A stretch of 64,000 bases of DNA from Silene conica (taxonomy: Eukaryota > Streptophyta > Magnoliopsida > Caryophyllales > Caryophyllaceae): contig CM055319.2 in the NCBI GenBank assembly GCA_029255685.2, positions 30,537,568 through 30,601,567 on the forward strand. The letters run 5' to 3'. The notes under the pieces were generated by a model. It had not been told where the DNA came from, made no database searches, and saw nothing but the letters and a program-made list of their open reading frames with translations. The position numbers and the translations under genes were made by a program. Position 1 is the first letter of the stretch, and every line of letters begins with the position of its first letter. Positions 13,301 through 23,327 of the stretch are shown here, piece after piece.

Positions 13301-14212
13301 GTGAGGTATTCGTTTACACCTTTTTCCAACTGAAAATCTATAATATATTTCCATCATAAATAGTTGGATTATAAGTAGGACAATAGTTGTAAGTCGATTT
13401 TTTGTTCAAAAGGGGAGAAGAAAATAACAATTCCAATAATTGCTTATAGAGGCTGCCATCAGTTTGCTTTTCGCTTGATCTGGAACAGATTTAAAAGATT
13501 GTGTAAACTCAATTACTTTGACATCATTTGACTGTAAAATAATTATTGAATCTCACATATATAACGTAAAAACATTAATGTGCAAGATTTGTTTTCCAAA
13601 ATTAAAACAAATCCTTGAATTGACAGACGTACCAGAATGATGTTGATACAGTGCTGATTTACCCTTGTTTGGTTGAACTGGTGAGTGGTGATCTAATTTG
13701 TATATTTGGAGGTGGTTGTAAAGCTTGAGTAAAATAAATCGGAGATAAATATTTAATTAGTTAATGTGTAACATAATATTAATATTTGGATGTGGTTTGA
13801 AAGCAAGAATAATATAAATCGGATATAAATAATAAACAGTATGCAGTACATAATAACTTTTTATTTAAGAGTCACTCTTTGTAACACATTCCATTTGGAT
13901 GCAATTTGTGATTGATAAATGCCTTTTTATTGATAGAAAATCCCTTAAATATAGACACGTACCAGTTTGGGATTGATACAAAGGTGATTTACCCATGTTT
14001 TGTTGAATTGATGTTTGCCTTTGAGTGTTCACATGTGTTTGAATTACTTGTGTAAAATCGAGGAATAAAACATCAACTAAGGTTGTGTAAATAGATAACT
14101 AAGAATGTGACAAAAATAAGTCTTTTGCGATCTGTTTTTTTCACATGTATACATAACATTTTTTTTTAAAGCAAATAATTAGTTGGAGGCACAAATCATT
14201 ATTAAAGATAAA
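7304..14212 (-). mobile_element. Helitron 1 (autonomous type, inactivated)
   Basis: Rolling-circle transposon on the minus strand. Its 3' end is CTAG at 7304-7307 followed by T, preceded on the minus strand by a hairpin (arms within 7316-7333, CCGTGA/TCACGG), the standard Helitron terminus. The body encodes a Rep/helicase protein. The 5' end should begin TC; I cannot fix it, and I place it at the edge of the right-hand direct repeat. The stretch 13321-14212 is AT-rich and has no gene that I can read. Confidence 0.8.
7735..13320 (-). pseudogene. Helitron Rep-PIF1 helicase, broken
   Basis: Nicks and unwinds DNA in rolling-circle transposition. Coding blocks on the minus strand, interrupted by short introns: about 13090-13320, 12780-12950, 12243-12692, 11646-12150, 11052-11490, 10426-10930, 9610-10320, 8713-9516 and 7735-8640. 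The HUH motif [11 protein letters not shown] is near 10890 and the Tyr motif YLFKYINKG near 10460. The helicase has Walker A GYGGTGKT near 9210, Walker B I-[stop]-DEAP near 8975, and the C-terminal TINKSQGQS and VAISRVTS blocks. At least four in-frame TGA stops break it: near 13250, in NPK-[stop]-PEI near 11197 and II-[stop]-DEAP near 8976 (both Trp in the family), and in LNSI-[stop]-CSG near 8213. Frameshifts are also likely near 10015 and 10200. No functional product is expected. Confidence 0.88.
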
Positions 14213-14654
14213 ATAAGCTTATTGTATAAATTTAAGAAAAAGTGGTACTAAAGCTAATATAATAGGTACAAATCATTATTAAAGATAAAATGAGTATATT
14301 TATTATGTAAACAAGTACGAAACTAGGGTAACACCCGTGAAAATTCACGGGATTGTTCAATTTTAATTTTTTTACACGAAATGATCAATTACAGTTGTTA
14401 GAGAATAGGGAGACTAATAACTTATGTGGTGTATATATGTAAATGCTTTAATAAAAATAAATCAAAAAATTTATATATAATTAAGATATATAAGAACAGT
14501 TTGACATTTAACGTTTAAAATGTATTCAAACGTTAAATATAATTTAAAAGGGGAAGTATTTACTTTCTATACCGTTAAGTAATTATGAACTGAAAGTTAA
14601 TTAAAATATAAAAATTAAGCAATCTAATCACGGAATTTGTAAATATAACAATAA
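14213..14654. repeat. Right copy of the ~445-bp direct repeat flanking Helitron 1
   Basis: Same orientation and near-identical to 6855-7303, including the internal Helitron-like terminus (CTAG at 14323-14326, hairpin 14335-14350). The sequence diverges from the left copy immediately after AACAATAA, the point where Helitron 1 begins in the left copy. A partial copy of the repeat's own first 25 bases also lies at 14191-14215. Confidence 0.85.
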
Positions 14655-15587
14655 TATTATAATCCAACTTTAATTAATTATTGAATATAATAAGTTAAAT
14701 ATAGGGTCAACATTTTTTATTGTTTATTAACTCTGTCGTTGTAGTTAGAAAATTAAAAAAAAAATGGTGAAATTTTTTTATGACCTGAATATTAGTTAAA
14801 CTTTTTAAATTAAGTAATCTAAACACGATATTCTCGAGCAACATTAAGTTATAAGGGATTGTGGAAGAAGATTGATTGTTGGCCGGTGAAATTCTCAAGC
14901 AACATTAAGAAACAAAAGAGATTGTGGAAAAAGATTGATTGGTTGATATGGAAGAAGATTGATCGGGTGATATGAAGAAAATTGCTTTGGAAAGTATGTA
15001 ATTAATGTAAATGTTTTATTATATTTATTAGGATGTAATAAATGTATTTTATACTCATTACAATGTAATTAATGCAATTATTTTGTAATTAATATCATTT
15101 TCTCTTATTTGCTTACTCGGTTGATTCTTATTGGTTGTATTGTCAATAAAAAACCCAAAGTGAATGAGAATGTTTCAATTGCAAATCCTAAAATATTGTT
15201 GCGCCACCTCAGCATTTTTACATTTTTCTTTTATATATATAATGATTACTATAGTACGATTAATGACAAAATGGTTACGAAATACAAATAAAAGGGTACA
15301 AAAGAATGGTCTCTCAATAATTTATTCAAAAACCGTCTCTATTCAAAATTATAAATAATTACTTACTATCTTCGAGTTGGAGTGTTGGTTCATATTTCTC
15401 TTCATCTTTTTCATTTTAGTAACTTTTGTGTGGTTCAAAATCAATTTAATGTGGGTAGGGGTTTTTGTGGTCTATAATCATTTCCTTATTTTTTGTGCAA
15501 AAAGCAAAAGGAACCAACACTATAACTCGGGGAGTACTATTTACCGTATTTTACAAACAATCGACATTTATTTCATTTATTACAAAA
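14655..15587. other. AT-rich spacer, no gene seen
   Basis: Low-complexity, AT-rich sequence between the Helitron repeats and the next Helitron-like terminus. Open frames here are short and have no recognisable domain. Confidence 0.6.
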
Positions 15588-15616
15588 CTAGGTTTCAAGC
15601 CCGGGCGTTGCCCGGG
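15588..15616 (-). mobile_element. Helitron-type 3' terminus
   Basis: On the minus strand: an 17-base perfect hairpin (CCCGGGC, 3-base loop, GCCCGGG; 15600-15616), then about 8 bases, then CTAG (15588-15591) followed by T. This is the canonical end of a non-autonomous Helitron whose body would extend rightward. The other end was not found. 15617-16841 holds no gene that I can see. Confidence 0.65.
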
Positions 15617-16867
15617 TAAGACCGTAATAGTGGCTTTTACGTAGATCTCACACACAATTACCTCGATCTGAATAACTCGACAACCACACTGAGAAGCTGA
15701 ATAACATAACCCATAATTCGAATTGTCCTAAATTAATAAGATTCGATCCAAATGTTTATTTTGCACACTGACCATTTTCCCAAAAAAAATTGATAATAAT
15801 AGAACCTAATATGACAAGGCCGACCCGATTTGACCCAAATACTTGCTAACCCATAATTAACGACTTGAAATAATCTAACTCAAAGAGAACCCAACTCGAT
15901 TTGAATCTGAGTTAGCTGACTCGTTTTTTCAGGTTAACTTGCATGAATCTATAAGATGGTTAAAAGGTTTTTTGTAGAGCAAATATTTACTTGTCCTTTG
16001 GTCGCTTTGTGCGATTAATGTTATTATCCTCTGCTTTCAAGTTATACATTACGAAATTGGCATGATTAAAACCTCCCTAAAACTATGGGGCATATAATTT
16101 ACTATGTCTAAATCACTTATTTACCTTTTATATATTCTTCATGAACTATATTTTATTCAAAGATAAACATTTTTATAAGTAGGATTTTAACTACAATTCT
16201 AGTTTGTAATCATGTTAATTTAAATAAAATAATATTCTCTAACTTATAAATTATGATACATATTTAAATATATGAGTAGTCATTACTAAATATTTATCTT
16301 ATGTGCTTATAAAACTTGGAATCATAATTTTATTACTTTGATTACCGCATATGAAGTACGTAGTACCAAGTATAAACTCACTCATATATTGTCTTTATGT
16401 GTTAGTATTCTTATACTCCGTATCTTTTTAGTACTCTTTCACGATCTTGTATATCTTTTTTAACATAGGTAAGCTCTTTGATAGGTACTCTTAAATTAGT
16501 ACTCTCACGAATTAGTGAAAACCTTAGTTATCATGGATGAGGGTTCGGTCCCTGCTGGTTTTCATAATACAATTTCAAATTATTAGTCGTCCCCTGAACT
16601 TAATGATCGAGTCTTAAATAATCACTCAGAAATCAATAGATTAGATCTCGTTCCCCCTTATTATTTCATTCCAAGATCCGCCAATTATGATATTTAGTTT
16701 TGATAAGCTTTTTTTTATCAACCTTCTACTTTAGTACTCTTTAATTTAATTTGATTAGTACTCTCATAATATTAGTACATACATATCTACAAAGCTACTC
16801 TTAGATAAGCTCTTTGATTAACTGCTCTACTTTAGTACTCTCATGATATTCTTTTTTTTTTTTGATG

Positions 16868-16919
16868 AAAAAATTTGGACCATTTCTCGATTTATGCGTG
16901 TCATCCTTGCGCAGGGGCC

Positions 16920-16951
<32 letters not shown>

Positions 16952-16971
16952 TCAGATGTCCCCGAAGGGAC
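16868..16971 (-). pseudogene. U6 snRNA retropseudogene
   Basis: The minus strand reads as near-complete U6 spliceosomal RNA. It starts GTCCCTTCGGGGACA at 16971, keeps the ACAGAGA box (within GATACAGAGAAG) and ends at a T run (16868-16873). Two C-to-T changes from the usual plant U6 are visible, one just after the 5' stem-loop and one in the GACACGCA region. After the T run come CATC and a 12-base poly(A) (16852-16863 on the plus strand as T). The 10-bp repeat CATGATATTC flanks the whole insertion (16842-16851 and 16971-16980). No upstream sequence element (RTCCCACATCG) or TATA box lies at plant U6 spacing upstream. Poly(A) plus a target duplication point to a reverse-transcribed copy, not a Pol III gene. 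Confidence 0.88.
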
Positions 16972-17359
16972 ATGATATTCGTGCATACTAATTGATAACT
17001 CTTTAATGACTTGCGTAGATCAACAAAGTTCTCTCCTCCATCAACAAAGTTCTCTCCTCCCTATGCTGATCAACATCTTTTTCCTTCCTCTGTTTGATGG
17101 TTCCTCATTCATCCATGCACCATTTATAAGCCTCTTATTTCTCTATTTGTCATTCAAAGGCCTTGTCTTTGCTCCATGTATCCTCTTTCCTTTATTTATT
17201 TTATAAATTTGGATATATATGTATTTGCATATTATTATTTTTACTCGAAGGAGAGGGGATTGATCCATCCATGACATGAATAGGGGAATTATTAGGAAAA
17301 GCGATAAGTCGTCTACGAAAAATTTCATATTAAAAATATTGGCGCATGACAGTTATATA

Positions 17360-18107
17360 CATTGGCGGACCCACGTATTACTATGATGTAGCACTTGCTA
17401 CACCGAATTCACGAAAATGCTGATAAAAAATTCTTAATTGCTACACCATTATTCCTATCATTAACCGTCATAATGACCATTACTATAGGGAAATATTGAT
17501 GTTTCATTCTTTGCTTATTTTCAAGAGTGACTTAATTGCTCTCATTAAATTAATACGGAGTACTTTATAACTAACAATAAAAAAACTACTATATCAGTTT
17601 TCTTAAATTTTCAAATTCTCATATTATATTCATTATTGTATGTTTTAACTTTTAGTTGATGTCTTTGATGAATAACAATAATGGATTTGGGAGAAAAAAT
17701 TGTGAGTTTCTAGTGAAATAATTAATAGCTAGTTCTACACATAAATATAAAACTACTTTTTTTACTTAAAAATTAGACCAAAATAGACATGAAAAATTCC
17801 ATATTTGGTGTCTCGAGACCTCGAAAAAGAATAGTATCTCAAGTACGTCAATTTATCACATCATTAAAATTTATAATAGTATAAATATCCCGGTATGTCT
17901 CCTTGTGACGGATATACGGGTCGGAAATTTATAATGGTTCAATTTTTCCACTTGAATAGATAAGACAATGCATAGAAAATCTCAAATTACTTGTCTTTTT
18001 CTACTCATACTTGACCCGACATAAGTTCGCGACAAATATTCCCGTTACAAATTAAATTTGTGAAAATATCTTGCTACACCAAATCATAAATACTAGGTCC
18101 GCCCCTG
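17360..18107. mobile_element. hAT-type non-autonomous element
   Basis: 748 bp flanked by a perfect 8-bp duplication GTTATATA (17352-17359 and 18108-18115). Ends are inverted: CATTGGCGGACCCACGTATT at the left, CAGGGGCGGACCTAGTATT as the reverse complement of the right. The interior repeats TTGCTACACC near both ends and has no ORF of note. Confidence 0.75.
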
Positions 18108-18115
18108 GTTATATA

Positions 18116-19386
18116 GAATCAGATGGCGTACATTGAATTCTACGGAAACTAAACTTAGCATTTAAAAGGTCAAAGTCTTATCATATCTATATCAAAAGTA
18201 GCCAACTCATATCTAAAAGTATCCTTAATCCCTATAACCTCGATCATATATAGTTTAATCTTGATTTTCCAAAAAGCATATATCCTCAGCTCAGCGTAAC
18301 CTCCACAGAGTAGACAAAAACTAAATATTTCTATAGACTACAATTGCATATAGAGTTTGAATTTCGCTAAAGATCTAATATTTGTAAAATATACATGGCA
18401 CCTAACTGGAAATTAGTGTTGGTAAAAAAATGGAGACATCTTGAAGTCTTTAATCATAGTATAGAGTTTGTAATTCATAATGTAATATACTTCATCCGTC
18501 CCGAACTCTCAGGGCAAATATAAAAGATAAATAATACTGACACAAAAAACGCAATTTGTATAATAACAATATTTGAAATATCAAATGAACTTCTCATAAA
18601 TTAATTCCTTTTTCATTTCTCATAGCTCAAAATGTAGAATTTTCTTTTCCGTTTCTCATAAATTTGTTAAAACTTATTGGTGGCCTTGACATATGAACTC
18701 TACATTGTCAACACCAAAATGGAAAATAGATATATACACCTATATTCTTCAAATTAAGCTACTATTAACTTCAATATAGGTCACTATAATATATGTAATT
18801 TTGCATCTGCACTATTAATATTTTAATATTTAAGCATTTCACAAGTGTTGGACTCTCTTAATTCAGGGTTATATTGTACCTAAAACAAAATCAAAACGCA
18901 TTTTAGGATCATTATATACCACATATAAAAAATATTATTAAGATCATTGTAAATCAATAATAAACCAAAAGTCATAGAAAAAACGGATACATCATATATT
19001 CCGGTGAAGGGTATTAACCACCCCTTATGACAAGATCAATGGGAACATGAAGAATTAGTTAGATGTAAATCAAAACAAAACAATGAGTACTTAAGTAGTA
19101 ATCAAGAGCTATATCGATATAATGCATGCATATATAATATAATAATAATAATAATAACTATATAATATACAAAGCTTTAAAATTAGTGTAGGCATATATA
19201 ATATGAAAAATATGGAATGAAAAATATAATCAGTCATGGTAGAGGAGGTATAATGTGGCTTATATAGGAATATGAGGACTTAGGAGTTCTATATTTATCA
19301 ATACATCTATTTATATTTTGAATTAATTAAATAATAGAAGGAAAAGAACAAATTAGCCAAAACTCTTAGTTTATAATCAATTATTT
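18116..19386. other. AT-rich spacer, no gene seen
   Basis: Non-coding by inspection. It contains a short (ATA)n run around 19135-19160 and no convincing element ends. Confidence 0.55.
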
Positions 19387-19646
19387 TATTAATTAATTCA
19401 ATCATTATCCAACTGATATTTTATTACTATTTAATTATTTTTTATTTATATACTTAATTTATTTAACTAAAGTAATATCCAAAGTAATCGCTCTAAAAAT
19501 AATAATTATCCAACTGATATTTTATTACTATTTAGTTATCTTTTGATTTATATACTTAATTTATTTAATCAAGGTAATAGCCAATGAAATTGCTCTAAAA
19601 CAATAGCCAATGAAATCGCTTCAAAAATTCCTCTTTTAAGTATATA
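19387..19646. repeat. Left copy of a ~260-bp direct repeat flanking Helitron 2
   Basis: Matches 21272-21532 in the same orientation with perhaps 7% differences. Each copy holds an internal tandem duplication of about 101 bp starting ATTATCCAACTGATATTTTA (19404 and 19504 here). Its right border, TTTTAAGTATATA, abuts the CTAG of the Helitron-type end. Confidence 0.8.
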
Positions 19647-21271
19647 CTAGATTTCATGCTCGGGCGTTGCCCGGGTAATATCTTGACATGGTTTCAAAGT
19701 AATTATCGTAACAGTTAATCTTATAAAAATACTTAGTGTAATATGCATGTATGGAGAATAATTGAAGTAAGATTGTTTTTTATGGCTAATGAATTATAAG
19801 ATGTATCATCCCCGGAACAACATGGAACGTTAAAGTGTATGAAACTCCAATAGAAACGGAAACATGTACCTCCAATTCAATGGTCTTGGAAAGACACTTA
19901 CATATTACGCATCACTGTAAAAATAATACTTTAAGCACATATATTTTTATAATAACTTCTATACTTTTCATTTGAGCATCATCTTGAAGAAATTTTTTAT
20001 CCAATTTTTCTAATATATAAAGATAGTTGAAGCTCGTATTTTTTTAAAATTAACTTGTATTTTTTTACATTAGATCATATTCTTTTTACTTTAACTCATA
20101 TTCTTATCTTAATAGCGCGTATTCTTATCTTATTAGCTCGTATTCTTTTTACATTAGCTCGTATTCTTAATTTAATAGCTCATAATCTTATCTTATTAGC
20201 CCGTATTCTTTTTACATTGACTCATATTCTTTGTATATTAACCCGTATTTTTATATGCTCGTATTTGTAAGTTCTTGATCCTCTAATATGCTCGTATGTT
20301 TTTTTATATTAGCTCGTATTATTATCTTAATAGCTCGTATTTTTTACATTAGCTCGTATTCTTTAGCTTAATATCTCTATTAGCTCGCATTCTTACATTA
20401 ATAGTTCGCCGTCTTAGTGCCCTTATTTTTTAGTTCCTGATTCTCTTAAGTTCTTATTCGTTTTACATTAGCTTGTATTTCTTATATATTCGTATTTTGT
20501 AGCTCGTATTCTTTTAATTATACCTCGTAATCTTAAGTGCCTATTATATCATGAAATTTGACATATTGCAAATCTGGTTTTATTTTTTTAGCTCGAGAAG
20601 TGTTTCAATTAGCTCGTGTTTTCGTATTCTGTTTATATTAGCTCGTATTATCATCTTAATAGGCCGTATTCTTTTGCGCTTGTATATTTAAGTCCGTGAT
20701 CCTTTTAATCCCATATTCGTATTTATTTGTGCTCATATTTTAAAGATCGTCTTAAGTTAATAGCTCGTATTGTTTTTTCATTAGCTCGTATTCATTTGTA
20801 CTCGTATTTTAAAGCTTTCTTATCTTAATAGATCGTATTGTTTTTATATTAGATCGTATTCTTAGCTTAATAGTTCGTATTCTTTTTATATTAGCTCATA
20901 TTCTTAGGTTAATAACTCGCATTGTTTTGTGCTCGTATTTTTTAGTTCGTGATTCTCTTAAACTCGTATTCTTTTTATATTAGCTCATATTCTTATGTGT
21001 TTGTATTCTGTAACTCGTATTTTTTTCGGAATTACTTTTTCACATACGGGTTTTAGTCTTTCACATACATTATTTCATTAAATTTCCATTTATTACCTAA
21101 TTGTTCAAGTACTTGACGATGAACCCTATTTTATTAATTAGTGAAGTAATTAGTTGTATACAAAAGCATCAAATCAAATTAATGGCAATGTCTCACCGTT
21201 TGATTAATTAATGGCGGCATAGTGGACATAATGAATTGGTTTAATTAATTGTGCTGCAATGGACAATGTGA
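19647..21271 (-). mobile_element. Helitron 2, non-autonomous, carrying a degenerate tandem array
   Basis: The minus-strand 3' terminus is CTAG at 19647-19650 with a hairpin (GCTCGGGCGTTGCCCGGGT, from about 19658) like that at 15600. The unit lies exactly between two ~260-bp direct repeats. No Rep or helicase is encoded. The 5' TC end could not be pinpointed; the right limit is taken from the repeat border. Confidence 0.6.
20029..21037. repeat. Degenerate AGCTCGTATTC tandem array
   Basis: About 1 kb of imperfect units built on TTAGCTCGTATTCTT plus a short T/A-rich filler (TTTACATTA or ATCTTAATA), roughly 18-24 bp each, all in one orientation. Units vary in spacer and in the CTCG core (CTCA, CCCG, TTCG). 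It is not coding: the open frame over the first part is only the repeat read through. Confidence 0.85.
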
Positions 21272-21532
21272 ATATTAACTAATTCAATTATTATCCAACT
21301 GATATTTTATTACTATTTAATTATCTTTTTATTTATATACTTAATTTATTTAAACAAAGTAATAGCTAATGTAATCGTTTTAAAAACAATAATTATCCAA
21401 CTGATATTTTATTACTATTTGATTATTTTTTATTTATATATTTAATTTATTTAACCAAAGTAATAGCCAATGAAATTACTCTAAACCAATAGCCAATAAA
21501 ATCGCTCAAAAAGTTCCTCTTTTAAGTATATA
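21272..21532. repeat. Right copy of the ~260-bp direct repeat flanking Helitron 2
   Basis: Copy of 19387-19646 with the same internal ~102-bp duplication (units from 21290 and 21392). It continues into a TATATATA and (ATTG)n run where the left copy meets CTAG. Confidence 0.8.
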
Positions 21533-22074
21533 TATATATTGATTGATTGATTGATACCACATAACTTAGGGTGTATATATCCCAACTCACACCGTGTTTC
21601 ACTCCCGAACTTGTGAATCATCTAAGGCATGTAGAACAATATATTAACATGTGATAACTATAAATAAATCATCTACTTTACTTACACAATCAATCAAGAG
21701 TAGTTAGTTGAGAGACTTAGGCGTTGAGTATATTAGAGTTTTGTCTTAGCAACAAGACAAAGATTAGTATTCGCCCCAGCAGTTGAAATCTGGCGAACTT
21801 ATGTATTTCCATTACAGGCTGATCTGAGGCCGCCAAACATGACTGGCAATAATAATAATAATAATAGTCAATTCTTGAGTGCTAAGCGAATATTCAATGA
21901 TGTTTGGTTACACCTAATAAAATCATGAGACTTTTAATAATGGAGTGGTTATGCATAATGCATAATGCATAATGCTACTCACGTTCTGTTTTTAATGGTC
22001 TATAAATCATTGGATCTACAAACATTGGTTTCAGAAACTTGAGTTTGTTTCATCTTCTATTGCTAAAGCAGAAC
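21533..22074 (+). promoter_or_regulatory. Germin-like gene promoter and leader
   Basis: A TATA box (TATAAATC, 22001-22008) lies 74 bp upstream of the ATG at 22075. Upstream are (ATTG)n, (AAT)n and a triple GCATAAT repeat (about 21953-21973). No specific cis-element is claimed. Confidence 0.55.
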
Positions 22075-22698
22075 ATGTCTCCGGCAATCCTCTTTCTCTT
22101 TGCTCTCTGCTTCCCATTTCATATCCATTTAATCTGGGCTTCCGACCCGGACCCTGTCCAAGACTACTGTGTAGGAGCCGGACCCAGTTGCAAGACCCAC
22201 ATAACCGTGGATGATTTCGTATTCTCAGGCATTAAGCTGCCAGGAAACTTCTCACATACTGAGACGGGTTTCTCTTCAATACCCGTCAACGTCAACTCCT
22301 TCCCAGGGCTGAACACACTAGGCATGTCAATGGTGAGAGCTGACTTCGATGTCGGTGGTGTCAACGTCCCACATTACCACCCTAGAGCGACTGAAATGGG
22401 GTATGTACTAGAAGGGACATTTTACGCTGGAATTGTTGATACTCAAGGTAATCTGTTTGCAAAAATAATTCAGAAAGGTGAGGTGATGGTGTTTCCAAGG
22501 GGTATGCTTCATTTCCAGATGAATATAGGTGATTCTCCTGCTACCATTCTCGGGAGTTTAGACAGCCAAAACCCTGGTGTCATGAAAATTCCATCCTCCA
22601 TTTTCGGTACCGACATTAAAGAAGAGCTTCTACAGAAAGCATTCCATATGACTTCTAAAGAGATTCGCTCCATTAAGAAGAGGTTTAAATCAACCTAA
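22075..22698 (+). CDS. Germin-like protein (cupin), single exon
   Basis: Secreted cell-wall cupin; relatives include Mn-dependent oxalate oxidases and superoxide dismutases, but most germin-like proteins have no proven activity. The ATG at 22075 gives 207 residues. The frame opens 12 codons earlier only at a TTG, so that start is rejected. Residues 1-23 are a hydrophobic signal peptide ending before DPDPVQDYC. The cupin metal site is intact: HYH at 100-102 and Glu107 in motif 1, and PRGMLHFQMN with His146 in motif 2. One N-glycosylation site is NFS (58-60). The N-terminal Cys pair (32 and 39) is separated by only six residues, shorter than the loop in classical germins. An AATAAA lies at 22818. 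It is convergent with the TBL gene, 630 bp apart. Enzyme activity is not predictable. Confidence 0.93.
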   Translation: MSPAILFLFALCFPFHIHLIWASDPDPVQDYCVGAGPSCKTHITVDDFVFSGIKLPGNFSHTETGFSSIPVNVNSFPGLNTLGMSMVRADFDVGGVNVPHYHPRATEMGYVLEGTFYAGIVDTQGNLFAKIIQKGEVMVFPRGMLHFQMNIGDSPATILGSLDSQNPGVMKIPSSIFGTDIKEELLQKAFHMTSKEIRSIKKRFKST

Positions 22699-23327
22699 CC
22701 TTCATTTGCACTTCTCCCTTTTATATATTTTTATTTATATTTATTATCTCATGATATACTACTATTTTTTCTTTTCTTCTGCTGCCCTGCCTTGTGTACA
22801 AACCACCTTATTCAGGAAATAAATCTTGGTTTTCTTCTTCATCACAGATTTCATTTGTCGTGCCTCGAAATATTGTGGCTCAACCTTCAAAACCAATGTA
22901 TTCTGCATTTGTCTTATGCCGCCCACATGAACGTATTTGACCCGTCGTAAGCTTAAGCCGGGTATGATATGATATACCGGTCATAACATAAATTTTTGAT
23001 AATCATAACCATAATTTATGGTTAATTTTCTTCCCCGGAAGAATGTCTGAATTGAATATGACATAAGTGGTGGCTAACATCATAACCAAGTTGATCATTG
23101 TGTTTTGCGTTCTTATCTAGACTAGAGTAAATCACTGACTCTGCAAAGCTGGATGCTTAAGAAATGCATCTAAAGAAAGAAGATTGCATAACCATTGTCC
23201 TTACCACAAGTACTAAAAGTCTGCTATTATAGTATAATAATATATTAATATGTAGAATTTGGAGGATAAGAAAACACTAAAGTTGACTTACTCTGCTAGG
23301 ACATTATTCATTATGATTCAGCATACA
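22699..23327. other. Convergent intergenic region, germin-like to TBL
   Basis: Holds both 3' UTRs; AATAAA at 22818-22823 serves the germin-like gene. No ORF of interest. Confidence 0.6.

Noticed and set aside
16868-16971. Functional U6 snRNA gene
   Set aside because: No upstream sequence element or TATA box at plant spacing, two substitutions, a poly(A) tail and a flanking direct repeat.
20029-21037. Repeat array resembling a CRISPR-like or coding repeat
   Set aside because: Units and spacers are degenerate and AT-rich, spacers are not unique sequences of fixed length, and the context is plant nuclear DNA. The ORF over 20055-20270 is the repeat translated.
22039-22074. Extended N-terminus of the germin-like protein from 22039
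   Set aside because: The codon at 22039 is TTG; the first ATG in frame is at 22075 and opens a good signal peptide.
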